NCBI GenBank assembly: GCA_964016985.1 | Contig: OZ024828.1 | Span: 73,777,264-73,841,263 of the forward strand | Direction: 5' to 3' | Source: Anodontia alba | Lineage: Eukaryota > Mollusca > Bivalvia > Lucinida > Lucinidae | Length of the DNA: 64,000 nt | Part shown: piece by piece, positions 1 through 10,908 of the stretch | How positions within the stretch are numbered: position 1 is the stretch's first letter | Layout: every line of letters begins with the position of its first letter | The notes under the pieces: generated by a model | Seen by the model: only the letters and a program-made list of their open reading frames with translations | What the model was told of the DNA's origin: nothing | The model's database searches: none | Position numbers and translations under genes: made by a program

Positions 1-550
1 CATTAGATCCTTCCACATAATTCTAAGTAAAAGGAGTATACATATACATGTATTTGTTTTCTTTTTTTTTCTTTGAAAACTAATGTTTCCGGTACTCAGT
101 ATAAGCACCTCTCCTGGTAATAAAAGCATATACATGTTTTTGTAAATATGAAAGAAAAATGAAGAAAATTTTGCATCGAAAAAACAAACAAACAAACAAA
201 CAACAGAAAACACTTATCTAGAGCTATGACTGGCACTACAGAAATGAACTATTAAAATTCTGAGAAACTGCAACCTGACGTTTGCCGAAGGCAAAATCTG
301 GAGACACAAAGGAGGTAACAAAATAATTTCTGCAGATCCAGCAATCATATAGGATTGAAACTTGAAAGGGTTAAATTTTGTTAGTGACTGATCTTTTTAC
401 TTGCGGCAGGAAATGCTTTAACACTTTCCATACTAGTAAAAAATTAACACATTGTATACTGAATAGATTTGCCCACACTATATATTGGAAGAGTCCAATT
501 TCAATTTTAGATATGTGCAGCTATGAGATTTACATATTCCTAGAGAAAAA
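1..550. other. Intron-like unique DNA with MITE traces
   Basis: Mostly AT-rich unique sequence. A decayed MITE-C end (tttccggtactcagtataagcacctc, around 88-115, and cttatctagagctatg near 215) and a (CAAA)n run at 183-203 are visible. A minus-strand splice-like site (tttgtgtctccag at about 298-310) opens a short frame containing AFGKRQVAVSQNFNSSFL to a TAG at 236-238. I do not call it an exon. Confidence 0.4.
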
Positions 551-552
551 TG

Positions 553-640
553 GCTAAACTATTTGCAAATAGTGGAGACCCTGATCAGAAGCCATGTCCT
601 GCAGTGTCTGATCTGGGTCTGCACTGTTTGCCAAGTACCC
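553..640. repeat. MITE-A hairpin fragment
   Basis: Arms gtggagaccctgatcag and ctgatctgggtctgcac form an imperfect palindrome. This is the central hairpin of the MITE-A family without its terminal repeats. Confidence 0.6.
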
Positions 641-739
641 TTTTACGGGTCTCCCAGCTGCAATGGGTTAATCACTAAGTTTAAATTGGAAATCTGAAGA
701 ATTTAAATGCAATTATTACAACATTCCTATAAGAATGCA

Positions 740-830
740 TGTGCACTCAAAGAAGACTTGGGTCAGCCTGCACATCTGTGCAGTCTGATCAGTCTTAGCA
801 GAGCATTCTGTCAGAAGCCAAATATCTAAA
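740..830. repeat. MITE-E hairpin (cagcctgcacat...tgtgcagtctgatc)
   Basis: A short palindrome centred on cctgcacatctgtgcag, flanked by cttgggtcag and ctgatcagtctt. Related decayed hairpins occur near 1240-1290, 1615-1680, 3990-4125, 10935-10990, 13950-14110 and 56690-57035, so this is a dispersed family. Confidence 0.5.
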
Positions 831-1344
831 GCATTTTCAGGCAGATAGCTTTCTCTGAAAAGGAGATGATCTGAAAAAACTACTTTCAGAGCCAAAACAT
901 AATGATAAAAATAAAACCAAAATAAAAGTACCAAACATTCAGAATTTAATGATAAACATGAGTCAATAAAATTCAATATTAAATGCTAGGCCTTAAAGTA
1001 CCAGCCATAAATAGCCTAGACAATATTCTAAAAGAAGTTTCTATAAACTTTTATTGTTAGCATGCTTCAGTTCATATTCAGATTACCGTAAATACAAATC
1101 ATCTATATTGCCCACAACTTTGTCTGGTACAGTTGTATTTTACTGTTGAATTTACAGATAAAAACTTCAGGCTGTCTCAGGTCCTTCAGTGTCTGTTTAA
1201 AGAATCAAAGGGAAGTGTAGAACATTTCAACACAGAATCCCTGATCAGATTGTGCTGATGTGCAGGCTTATCTGCACCCTTTCCTTCTATAGGCCATCAG
1301 GACTTTTTATGTGCTGAATGTCAGCAAAGGCTTAGGATGCTATA

Positions 1345-1531
1345 TTAACCCTAAGTATTGGGATAAACAAGCCTGAGTACAGTATAAACCTAGATCAGGA
1401 TCTGCACTGTTTGCCACTCATCCAGCAGTTTTTAAGACATATCAACAAGTAGTAAAATGGTCTAGTTTAAAATTTAGGACAAGTATGGCAAAGAGTTAAG
1501 ATGTCCCAATGATTAGGAGAAATATGGTATG
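1345..1531 (+). repeat. MITE-A copy, loop and left arm shortened
   Basis: It begins aaccctaagtattggga and ends gtcccaatgattagg...atatggta, the family's inverted ends. The left arm of the central hairpin is shortened so gatcag abuts gatctgcac. Confidence 0.7.
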
Positions 1532-1819
1532 TCCTAAATTTAGATTTCTGTTTTTTTCTATATGAGCCAGTGCCCAAGAAAACCTACAAAAAGACTTGTG
1601 CGACCAGCAAAGACTCAGATCAGCCTGCCCATTGGCACAGTCTGATCAGTCTTCTCTGATCGCATGTGCCTTCTACAGCCTCCAGGCTATTCACAGAGGG
1701 ATTAATGAGAACCTTTGCCATACAGGGTGAATGTACAAGCTGATCTGAGTCTTTGCTGGATACACAGGTCTTTATATTGTAGGTTTTGTCATGCACTGGT
1801 TCATACACCCTATCCACCC

Positions 1820-2040
1820 TAACTAAGTGGACACCTTAACTCCTTACCACACTGCTCTGAAAACTCGAATATGTCCATTTTAGTACTGAATTATGTATTT
1901 TAGACAGTGATGGATGAGTGGCAAACAATGTAGACCCAGATCAGATGCCATATATCTGTGGCATCTGATCAGGGTCTACACTGTTTGCTCAGGCTTGTCT
2001 GTCTGCATACTTAAGGTAAATAAGGCAGATGTATGGTGGG
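1820..2040 (-). repeat. MITE-A copy, reverse orientation
   Basis: The complete central hairpin (gtagacccagatcagatgcc and ggcatctgatcagggtctac) is preceded by the family's actccttaccac...gtccattttagtact segment on the reverse strand and followed by gcttgtctgtctgcatacttaaggtaaat. Confidence 0.7.
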
Positions 2041-2139
2041 GTGATTCAAAGATACAGAAATATAGTCTGGGCTTTGGGGATTTCCTACACAACCTCGGAT
2101 CATCGATATAAGGAAGTCAACAATCAAGGTACAATAACG

Positions 2140-2690
2140 AGTATAAAGGAAACTGGGACAGCATACACACATGCAATATCCCATAAACAGAATTAGATCA
2201 AATACAAGTCCAAAAATAGAAGAAATTTAGCAAAATTAAGGCTTCCCAGACTTAATATCGCTTCAGAACAATCATCGTGAAAATTTCTTCACGAATCTTG
2301 TGGTAAATTAAGCCCCTTAAGGCTGCTGGATTTTAATGAAAACATTACCAGGAAGGTTTCCAGGCAGAAGAACCAGCTAATCAGGATTCATTGAAACATA
2401 AAGTGTCAGGGTCCAGACGAAAAAGTGTAAAATAATACATAAATATTCTAATTTCTGAACAATACATATGTTCTGGTATCATTAGAACTGCCTCAAAGAA
2501 ACCATTTAATCATAAAAGACTGTGTCTGTGAGAATTCTGACAACAAACAAGAATTCATGTATATATGTTTGTGCAGAAAAAACAATGAGTCATGTCATGA
2601 GATAAGGATTCTTACGACACAGGCCATCATCAGACTGCACATCCCAGCAGTTTAATTAGGACATATTGTCTACTTACATAATACCATAAT
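2140..2690. other. Unique AT-rich DNA
   Basis: No coding frame with splice support, no hairpin repeat and no array. Likely intron. Confidence 0.4.
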
Positions 2691-2694
2691 ACAC

Positions 2695-2907
2695 TACAAC
2701 CGCTTTATAACACGGTTTGTTATAACACCGTTTTGGATATAACACGGGTCAAATATGGATCCCAAAAATGTATAGATTATACTGAAAAATGACCATAAAT
2801 GGTCATTTTTCAATATAATCTATACATTTTTGTTTGGATATAACATGGTTGTTTAACTAACACAGTTTATACTATGGACCCCAACAATAGTGTTATAAAG
2901 AGGTTTC
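2695..2907. repeat. Palindromic MITE (gctttataacac ends)
   Basis: The ends ccgctttataacac and gtgttataaagagg are inverted copies. The centre (2764-2832) is a near-perfect hairpin with arms around atgtatagattata and an inner aaatgaccat/atggtcattt. It sits inside an array monomer, between the flank and the motif ttcttgattctggagaagaag. Confidence 0.65.
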
Positions 2908-3790
2908 TTGATTCTGGAGAAGAAGATATTTAAGTATTTTTTACCATGGGTGGGCATAGTGGCTATCTAGTTTAATGGCGTGGAACCATTTGAACAAATT
3001 GTCAATACCCTTTCGACAGAAGGCCCATGTGAAATCTGGTGAAAATTGCTCAAGCAGTTTCAGAGGAGAAGACATTTAAAAATTACACAATTTTATACAT
3101 GTATACAGCCCAGGGGCAAGGGCAGATACCACCCAGGGGACAAAATTTTGATTGTAACTAAAATGTTTTACTACCTTAATCATACATTGCAAGTTTCAGC
3201 CATTAATCTTTAATACATTTTGAGAAAATAACTTTTAAACATTTTCCCCATACAAAAGCATGGGGAGGCAACTTTGATCTTGTTGTAAAATGGTCAAAGG
3301 TCAACCTGCGGTCATCATTTGAACAACTTGGTAGACCTTGAGTCCTCAGTGCTATACACCAAGATTCAGCCCAGAAGCTTTCTGGAGAAGAAGATTTTTA
3401 AGTGTTTTTACTATATATGGGCATCATTAGTATAAATTTTCAATCCCCCTTCAACAGATAGTTCCACATGAAGTTTGAAGACTATTAGCCAAGGGATTTC
3501 AGAGGTGAAGTCATTCAAAGGTGTAGATTTGTGTTGAGGTTTTATGGCCCAGACAACCCAATGGGGTCATGTCAAGTGCGGTCAGTTTGCCTAACCACAC
3601 GTTTACTGGGCAGGCTTAGTCCTCTAAGCGGTTAACCCATATTGTGCACATTCTTTCGCCAGAAACTGATCTTCTTGAATCAGTGGAAGGGAGAGAATGA
3701 CAGAATGACAATGGATGGACAGAGGAGGACAGAAGATGGATGGTAAGTATCACAACAGCTCATCCTGAGCCTCCGGCCCAGGTGAGCTAA
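2908..3790 (+). repeat. Decayed monomer array, same family as 52.9-56.2 kb
   Basis: It contains two monomers with ctggagaagaagat, gggcatagtggc, gaaatctggtgaaaattg and catacattgcaagtttcagcc, about 450 bp apart. It ends in the shared terminal tag caggtgagctaa (3779-3790). A SINE-1 tail (3528-3708) interrupts it. Confidence 0.6.
3528..3708 (-). repeat. SINE-1 tail, tRNA head missing
   Basis: It matches the SINE-1 body (gttgaggttttatggccc ... ggaagggagagaatgac) but stops before the tRNA-like A and B boxes. It is inserted in the surrounding array. Confidence 0.65.
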
Positions 3791-4469
3791 AGACTGTATA
3801 AGACAATAAAGAGAGAAAATAATAACAGTATAAATAGGTCTATCAAATAAGACAGTTTTGTAATCAACAATTATTTTATTCTGCAAAGGGTTCATCATTA
3901 ATTAGCTGTATTGAAGATAATTATAATTACTTCATTGAGCCTAATTGTGAAAAAAATTACCTTATGCCATATGTGTCCTGTGCAGTTTCAAATCAGCCTA
4001 TACATTCATGCAGTCTGATCAGATTCTTTGCTGTCTATAGAAACCTGAAACCCTTGGCTATCCAAAGAGCTATCAAGAAAAACTCTGAAGACTGCATACT
4101 TGCACATGCAGGCTGATCTTTGTCTCTGCTTGGTATATACAATAAGGTCTATTTTCTCACAGCATAGTTCAATTACATCCTATATCATCTTATTTGGTTC
4201 AATTTCTTATAGACTGAAGTCATATGTTAACCTCACTGGGAGGCCAGTGCTAATGAAATATATCTGTAAATAGAAGACCAGAGTCTGCAATGTCTAAAGC
4301 CATCTCTATTAGGGGCAAACCAAGTAATGACAGCTATTTAAGGCTATTCTAAGCAATATAATAGCCTCAGTATATTCTGATATACCACAATAAAATGTAC
4401 CTCAAGTCCAAGGAAGGCTCAGATCCATTTACAACAAAGGCATCCAAAATACCTTCCAAACTATTTACA

Positions 4470-4765
4470 CAGAGTTCAAGTTTTATAGCCCAGTCAACAC
4501 TGTTATGGTCATTTGGAGTTGGTCCTTAAAGCTACTCACACTTATCCTGGCCCGGCTTAGTACTCTATGTGGTTAACCAGTACTTTGTGTACATGCTTTC
4601 ATCAGTAATTGACAACTGCACTTCTTGAATCAGCAGAAAGAGGGTGACTGACCTAAGAAATTATTTCATGATCAATCTCCACGAAAGTTATGTGACTGAG
4701 CTTGGATTTGAACGCAACCCACTGATATGCAGTCAGGCTACTAACTGTACTACTGAGCCCGGCTT
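4470..4765 (-). repeat. SINE-1 copy, diverged, with tRNA-like head
   Basis: Minus-strand tRNA-derived SINE. The head (4690-4765 read in reverse) has an A-box-like gggctcagtagta and a B-box-like gcgttcaaatcc. The body matches other copies (ctatgtggttaaccag, cttcttgaatcagc). Confidence 0.6.
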
Positions 4766-4788
4766 ATTTATATTAAAATATTCGAACG

Positions 4789-5300
4789 GACATGCCTGAG
4801 CAAACAGTGAATTCCCAGATAAGATGGTGCTGAATGTGACAGACATGCCTGAGCAAACAGTGAATCCCCAGATAAGATGCTGTTGAATGTGACAGACATG
4901 TCTGAGCAAACAGTGAACCCCCAGATAAGATGCAGCTGAATGTGACAGACATGCCTGAGCAAACAGTGAACCCCCAAATATGATGCTGCTGAATGTGACA
5001 AACATGCCTGAGCAAAGAGTGAACCCCCAGATAAGATGCTGCTGAATGTGACAGACATGCCTGAGCAAACAGTGAACCCCCAGATAAGATGCTGCTGAAT
5101 GTGACAGATATGCCTGAGGAAACAGTTCACCCCCAGATGAGATGCTGCTGAATGTGACAGATATGCCTAAGGAAACAGTTAACGCCCAGATAAGATGCAG
5201 CTGAATGTGACAGACATGCCTGAGGAAACAGTTCACCCCCAGATAAGATGCTGCTGAATGTGACAGACATGCCTGAGGAAACAGTGCAGACCAAAATCAA
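4789..5300 (+). repeat. 53-bp tandem repeat array grown from a MITE-A arm
   Basis: Nine full units start at 4789, 4842, 4895, 4948, 5001, 5054, 5107, 5160 and 5213, with a partial unit at 5266. Each unit (gacatgcctgagcaaacagt, then gaacccccagataagatgct, then gctgaatgtgaca) is the left hairpin arm plus loop of MITE-A. Units differ by a few substitutions; the last four share gaggaaacag. Because 53 is not a multiple of 3, apparent minus-strand ORFs of up to 167 codons simply read the same repeat in rotating frames; they are not genes. The array runs into the rest of a MITE-A copy (5300-5419). Confidence 0.9.
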
Positions 5301-5419
5301 ACCCCTTAGAATGCATCTGATCAGGGTCTACACTGTTACCACTCATCCAGCAGTATTTAATCACATCAACTAGTAGTAAAATGGAGTTGTTCAAATTTTA
5401 GGACAAGTATGGTAAGGAG
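5301..5419 (+). repeat. MITE-A right half, broken by a hAT element
   Basis: Continues from the array with gatcagggtctacactgtt, cagcagtatttaatcacatc and ggacaagtatggtaaggag. It resumes at 6970 with gtaaggtgttccaatattta, so the 5420-6961 element was inserted into it. Confidence 0.8.
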
Positions 5420-6961
5420 CAGGGCTCGGGAAAACCGAATTTCTTTCGGTCCCAGACCAAAATTCAGAAATCAGGACTGATTGGAAACAGCCAAAAGCCC
5501 CCAAAAATCGGTCCCATACTGGCCCAATACTAAGGAAATTTTCTCCGATTCTGTCATATATTTAGGATAATCTCAATAGCTCAGATATCAATCATGACTA
5601 ATCCAATAATCGCCTCGAGTCAAGTTGTGTAAACAAATTACCTGAGATCTCGTAGTGCATCGCGTTATCTCGTATCTCGCGAGATTACAGTGGTCATGTG
5701 AAAGTAATTTAGCTTCGGGCTCTATTACTGAAGTTTAAAGACTCCTTGATGCAGGGCTTCGGAAAACCGGAAAAATAGCCTGTCTGAAATTAAGAATTCT
5801 GGACCGGTTTCAAACACCCCAAAACGCTATTAATTCGGTCCAACAGGTTTGTGCCTTGAACCCCAATTTTTCCCCAACCAACCAATTATGTCTAAAAAAT
5901 AACAAACAGTCATGTCTATCCAAACTGACAACGTCCGCGCACCTTTTAAATGTGATATTATGGTAATTAAAAGGCTCTAAATGGTCATTTGACATGTATA
6001 TTGGAGAGACAAATAACGGCAACCTACCGCAGCACAAATTAATTACGTCATTATCCAAACATTGTCAAAAAATCAACACTTCACTATCCTTTGTGCGAAT
6101 CATCAGTAACGGTAGTCTGATAATAAATCCGTTTGTGTGACATGTGTGAATGCACTGAGACTGCAAAACACCAGGTGCAGTCAGCGTGTCCAAAAGATCA
6201 AACGTCGGTTTAACTGAGAGTGATAAAAGAACGCATTGCTTGAATGCACCCGCTTTCTTCCTCTTCCTTTTTGTTTTGATCAACACGGTTTGTCGGTCCC
6301 AGATTTGATAAATTAATTCCCAAACCATGTACGTCCTGATCAGATGTCGCATACAATGGCGTCTGATCTGGGTCTTATTGTTTGCTTCTTTTTTTTTTTT
6401 TTTTTTTTTGTTGACGACCGTAACATGCGAGTATAATTCAAGGTAGATTTCACAGTAAAAATAAGTAATGCACCAGTTGCGCTAGACAAAATTGGTCAGT
6501 GCTTAAAATTTAAGCAGTCTGGTCAAATCTTGAAACATTGAAAACTGCAAAACAGCCTGTGGCGCAGGCCTTTTTTTTATTAGCCCTAATTAGGTCTATG
6601 AAAGTCGTTTTGTTACGTCTCTCCTGTTTCCCGCCGTCTTCGCGCTTACACAAGACGGGAATCAGTTGTTTATAAATAGTTATCTAGGAAAACCCTGCGG
6701 CAGTGGAAATAAAATCGTCTTTCTTTTTACATGTATACCTGACTGTATTTATTGATGACGCCAGCTTTGATCATGCTTGTATTACCCGGACTTCCGTCAT
6801 ATAACGGAGTTGAGGTGTATTATTTAAAAGGAGTTATAGGACTGTCGATTGTCATTAGTTTTCGTGACAGGTGATATTATTTTTTTTTTGGAAATGGGTT
6901 CATTGATGACGTCATCGTCATCGGCTGGACCGATTCAGATTTCAGAATTTCCAGAGCCCTG
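5420..6961. mobile_element. Non-autonomous hAT-type element with 8-bp TSD
   Basis: A 1542-bp element with terminal inverted repeats CAGGGCTC and GAGCCCTG, flanked by a perfect 8-bp duplication GTAAGGAG (5412-5419 and 6962-6969). CAGGG-type ends and 8-bp duplications are hAT hallmarks. No transposase frame is visible; frames at 5810-6352 match nothing recognised. A second left-end-like sequence (cagggcttcggaaaaccgg) occurs at 5754, and a MITE-A hairpin remnant at about 6335-6385 with a long poly-T. The element is therefore probably a composite of two related ends. Confidence 0.85.
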
Positions 6962-7187
6962 GTAAGGAGGTAAGGTGTTCCAATATTTAGGGCAAATACG
7001 GTAGTTGCCAACTTTGTATTTGTTAACTGTGATCTAGCAGTTTTAATATTTAAGTCTTAATATGAGGTAAAATACTGTGACAAGAGTGAAGTCCCTAAGC
7101 CGTAGTTCTAGATAAAGAGCATATTTCATTTCTGTTTTTTGTTGTTTTTTTTTTTTATTATCTTTCAACCCCAAAATAGGTATAGTT

Positions 7188-7285
7188 CTTCTCCTTCAAT
7201 GAAAACATATGTTGTGGGTACTCATTAGAAGCACCTCATTGATGCACTTCTAATGAGTACCACAACATATGTTCTCCTTGGGAAA
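7188..7285. repeat. MITE-C1 hairpin
   Basis: Arms gaaaacatatgttgtgggta and its complement surround ctcattagaagcacctc and its mirror. The left flank (ttatctttcaaccccaaaat) and right flank (tgctcttatctacagctatg) are family edges. Confidence 0.75.
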
Positions 7286-7414
7286 TAAGACAAATATCTA
7301 TCTGGATATGCTCTTATCTACAGCTATGCTGAGCAGATCATGGATGTGCCAGCTGGTCTCTTCACTGTTTCCAATGCCACATTAAGCTGTATTCTTCATG
7401 AAGCAGCCCATCTC

Positions 7415-7708
7415 ATTAGGAAAACACGCCTAATCAAACATATTAAAAATTTTACAACCAAAAAAAGGAAAATTTTCAGATAAAAAATTCTCATATTTTT
7501 CATATTCCTGCTCAAAACATAGATTGTAGGTACTCATTAGAACCACCTTGGTGAGGCAGTTCTAACAAGTACCCACAATCTATGTTGTTTTTTTTAGAAA
7601 AAGAAGAAAAATAATGTATACCCCTTTAAACCCCAGTTTTACTATATAAAAGTTGGGTTTAAGGGGGTCCAAATTATATAGGTGTGTTTTCTTGATATAC
7701 AGTAAATT
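7415..7708. repeat. MITE-C2 copy (about 290 bp)
   Basis: Inverted ends gaaaacacgcctaat and ataggtgtgttttc, the central hairpin atagattgtaggtactcatt with its complement, and the ccccagttttactatataaa segment shared by all C2 copies. Confidence 0.75.
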
Positions 7709-7899
7709 ACTTCATAAATGAACAGACATTAGATCAAAGAGGTTATTATGGCTTCCCTCATGTCACTGTATAATGACAAAAAAGTAGGTCAATTCTGATG
7801 ATATTTGATGTAAAGTATTTTTCAGCAAATGCAAGTTTAAGAATTTATGTGGGGTATCAATCTGTCCAGGAAGCTCCTATGTTTATATTAAAGTACAGC

Positions 7900-8090
7900 C
7901 ATGTAAATACTTAGCATGCTGGGTAAATATGTTGCAGATGACAGTTTGATTTTTTTTTTACTTATTTTCCCAGAAATCAGGCTTTAACATTTCATGCAAA
8001 TTGTCTCTTTTGGAGAAAATTTGCTTGAAATGTCAAAGCCTATTTTCTGGGAAAATCTACTGACTTTGCTCAGAGTGGTAAAGGTTAAGT
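7900..8090. repeat. MITE-D copy
   Basis: Palindrome around ggctttaacatttcatgcaaattgtctc and its complement, flanked by cttagcatgctgggtaaat and gctcagagtggtaaaggtta, the family edges. Confidence 0.7.
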
Positions 8091-8640
8091 TTCCGAGAAA
8101 AAAAATAATAAGACTGCACAACAATACAAACTGATATGCATCCCTGGCATGTGTTACATGCACATTCTAAAACCATTTCTGCTTATTTTTCCGTGATTCT
8201 CTCAAATAGTAGTATTTCTAGTTGTTCAAAAACAAATTCAAGCACCTAGAACAAGTTAGTCTATTTGATAGAAAGATGTATCCATTGCCAATGGCCAGAG
8301 CTTTTTTTACTTTCAACTTCATTTTTTTTTTTTTTTTTTTCTATCCAATATCTGAAAAAACCAGAGCTTTTCTACTCTCATTTTCAATCCTTCTTTTTTC
8401 TCTGCAATATTTGAAAATAAACAATGATTTAACTGTCAACAACAACAAACTGGGGAATCATTACATTGTTTCAGCATATGGCTTGATCAGAAACTGTATC
8501 CAAGACTTCAAACTTCTGCCCCATATTTGTTATGATTGTTTCCTGCTGTGATGTTTTGGAAGAAAGAGACCCAACCTGATCAACCTTCAGACATGTCAAT
8601 ATACAGCTTTACCTTTTCCGATACAAATAACTAAGAGAAT
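8091..8640. other. Unique AT-rich DNA with poly-T
   Basis: A plus-strand open frame at 8222-8551 is rich in Phe from a poly-T tract and is not credible as a gene. A weak minus-strand exon candidate at 8471-8545 is listed separately. Confidence 0.4.
8471..8545 (-). other. Weak exon candidate ending in a stop
   Basis: A minus-strand frame follows a pyrimidine tract and AG at about 8546. It reads QETIITNMGQKFEVL then DTVSDQAIC and ends in TGA. It looks protein-like but has no donor and no recognised relative. It could be a terminal exon or chance. Confidence 0.14.
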
Positions 8641-8835
8641 GAATTTGACCTTGACTTAAAATAGGTCATTATTTGGACAAATTTGGTAGGGCCTAAGTAC
8701 CATATGCTGCATACCAAGAGCCAAGGTCATCGGCCTTTCAGTCCTGAGAAGAAGATTTTCAAAGCCTTTTTACAATATATGGCCATGGCAGCCATCTTGG
8801 TCATGGGATCAAGATCCCACGCACAATGTCATTCC
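8640..8835 (+). repeat. Solitary array monomer, 52.9 kb family
   Basis: A single decayed monomer: tgaccttgac, ggtagggcctaagtacca, ctgagaagaagattttcaaa, atatggccatggcagccatcttg. Confidence 0.55.
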
Positions 8836-9014
8836 AATGACAAAACAAAAATGTAATCATAGCCAGCAATCATTTCAATCTAGTTTTGAAATTTCAGATT
8901 GTTGATATTAAAGTCTGTCAGAAATATTATTTAGGAAAACTAATAACAATAACTAAAGAATCATACAGGAATGGAAGCAATAATTTTCAACTGTGTCATT
9001 TCTGTTGATTAACC

Positions 9015-9232
9015 TTTATCACTGTCTAGGCTTATTCAGCAGACAAGAAGTTGGTGATATTTTTCTTATCCATAAAACAGATTTTGACATTTAATGCAAT
9101 TTGTCTCCACTGGAAATATTCTGCATGAAATGTCAAATAATGTTTTATGGGAAAAAAGAAGAAAAATATTTCAAAATGCCGTCTGCTGAAAATTTTACCC
9201 AGAGTGCTAGGCATTAAATTTTGCACTTTTAA
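9015..9232. repeat. MITE-D copy
   Basis: Palindrome gacatttaatgcaatttgtctc with a diverged complement, flanks tttatcactgtctaggctt and tttacccagagtgctagg. Confidence 0.65.
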
Positions 9233-9254
9233 GCTCTGCAAACCAAAGCAGCTA

Positions 9255-9332
9255 CTTTTGCAAACAGTGCAGATCCAGATGAGATGGCTCGTAACGAGCC
9301 ATCTCATCTGGATCTAAACTGTTTGCCACTCT
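9255..9332. repeat. Solo MITE-B hairpin
   Basis: Near-perfect palindrome gcaaacagtgcagatccaga / tctggatctaaactgtttgc around tgagatggctcgtaacgagc. The long terminal repeats of MITE-B are absent. Confidence 0.7.
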
Positions 9333-9689
9333 GTTATCTAAATTGTACTGACACCTGTGAAATTTTATCAGACAAGTAGTGTATTAAATTTTAAGACTTT
9401 TACCATACATCTTATTTTTTTTCTCAAAATGTGTACATATTGGTAAACCACTGGCACTTGCTTTTTTTCCTTGACCAGTAACAGAATAGCAATAATTTCA
9501 CCATTCAGCAGAAGGATAAAAATATAATCAGATGACCTTTTTCCCTTGTTTTTCCCAAAAAGGAAAAATACAAATTTTTATTCTGAGCAATTCAGCTTGG
9601 ATGACATTCTGAATAAATTGTCAAGCAATATTATCAGAGGAAATAAGAAACATACCATTCATTTATTATTTACTAATTTTTACCTAAAG

Positions 9690-9842
9690 ATTAACCCTTT
9701 TAGCGCCACTCACAACTGCAGCAGGCATTTTATCATATTTCTTTTTTACTGCAGAGAAAATAAGACTTGACATTTTATGTAAATCGTTTGCCTAGCAGAT
9801 GATTCACATGGAATGTCATATCTTATTTTCTCAGAAACAGAA
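9690..9842. repeat. MITE-D variant
   Basis: gacttgacattttatgtaaatc pairs with ttcacatggaatgtcat; edges agcgccactcacaactgc. The same variant (atgattcacatgaaatgc) recurs at 21.3, 39.5 and 41.6 kb. Confidence 0.6.
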
Positions 9843-9879
9843 AACAACAACAACAAAAAAAAAAAACAACAACAACAAA

Positions 9880-10250
9880 AAAACTAGACATGTGTCCAAA
9901 GTACACATATGCCCCTTTGGTCTTTGCCCATATGGCAATAACATCTGGATACATTAATTTCAACAACTGTTTTCCAAGTGTTCAATGTCATTTGTTATAC
10001 ATTTTGACCCTAGCCCCACCCCAGGATAGGACTCAGGGACAACTCTAGCATAGAGGTGAAGGTTTAGGTCTGGGTAAGCAGCATACCAAATTTCAACTTC
10101 CTAGCATAAAAGAGAAACGCGCATGTAAATATCAATGTAAACTTGAATGTAAACTTAAACATTTATTAGACTCTGATGAAGAATGTGACATATGCACATA
10201 TGGATGTAACATCACAGCAAAACGCTATATGTCCCACTGCTGCCTTTGGC
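9880..10250 (+). repeat. Hairpin-ended element, gacatgtgtcc type
   Basis: The 5' hairpin gacatgtgtccaaagtacac is followed by atatgcccc; the 3' side carries atatgtccc and a ctgcctttggc turn. Internal text (ccaccccaggataggactc, gtctgggtaagcagcatacc) is non-coding. Same general plan as other hairpin-ended elements here. Confidence 0.45.
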
Positions 10251-10669
10251 TTAAAAAATTTAGAATGTCATCTGCTATTATTTTGCTTGGTGCTTTAAGG
10301 GATAATGGAGGCCTATAATTCTTTAGGGTGATTTTAATGACACTAATGTCATAAACTGGAACAAGATTTTACAAAATTATAGCATTATTTCTGGACAGAA
10401 GTAAATCATGCTCAAGGGAATAAAGTTCATTTATTGTCTTCTTTCTATATAGCAGAAAGGTTATCTATTTTCTACTTTCTATATAACTGCACTGATTTTG
10501 TATCTAAATGTCTATCAATGATGAGTTGGGAACTATCAATGATGAGTTGGGAACTATGAAAGTAAGTATTAAAGAATGATGGCTAATGTTATGGATATAT
10601 ATATTTTTTTTTACAAGAACACTGCTAATGCAAATCTTTGGTTTACTAATAACATGATTTGAAATATCA
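10250..10669. other. Unique DNA with a 21-bp direct duplication
   Basis: Two adjacent copies of atcaatgatgagttgggaact lie at 10513-10554. Nothing else is recognisable. Confidence 0.5.
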
Positions 10670-10908
10670 GGGCCCAGTTGTTCAAAACTAACGATGTCGT
10701 TAGTTAACGAGTCGTTAAAATTTACATCAAGTGATACGCAAATATGCAGAAATTTTTTGCTGAAAAAATGTGAGTAGCTTTTGCAAAGCTACTCACATTT
10801 TTTCAGCAAAAAATATCAGAATATTGTATATTGAATCCGCTAAAACAGTTAACGAAATGACCCTTAATGAGCTCGTTAAGCTAACGACGCTTTGAACAAC
10901 TGGGCCCA
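10670..10908. repeat. Palindromic MITE, gggcccagttgttcaaa ends
   Basis: Terminal inverted repeats gggcccagttgttcaaa and tttgaacaactgggccc, subterminal gttagttaacga, and a central perfect hairpin tgctgaaaaaatgtgagtag with its complement. The second copy is at 15081-15326. Confidence 0.8.

Noticed and set aside
236..297. Minus-strand terminal-exon-like frame (AFGKRQVAVSQNF...)
   Set aside because: Good acceptor and phase match with the 12.2 kb candidate, but only about 20 codons, no homology and no polyadenylation signal seen.
4733..5236. Overlapping minus-strand open frames of 80-167 codons
   Set aside because: They read the 53-bp tandem repeat; since 53 is not divisible by 3 the same peptide words rotate through all frames. 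Not a gene.
7335..7420. Plus-strand frame AEQIMDVPAGLFTVSNATLS...
   Set aside because: Protein-like for about 28 codons after an AG, but no donor before it runs into a MITE-C2 end.
8222..8551. 109-codon plus-strand frame
   Set aside because: Phe-rich from a poly-T tract, no recognisable domain, no splice context.
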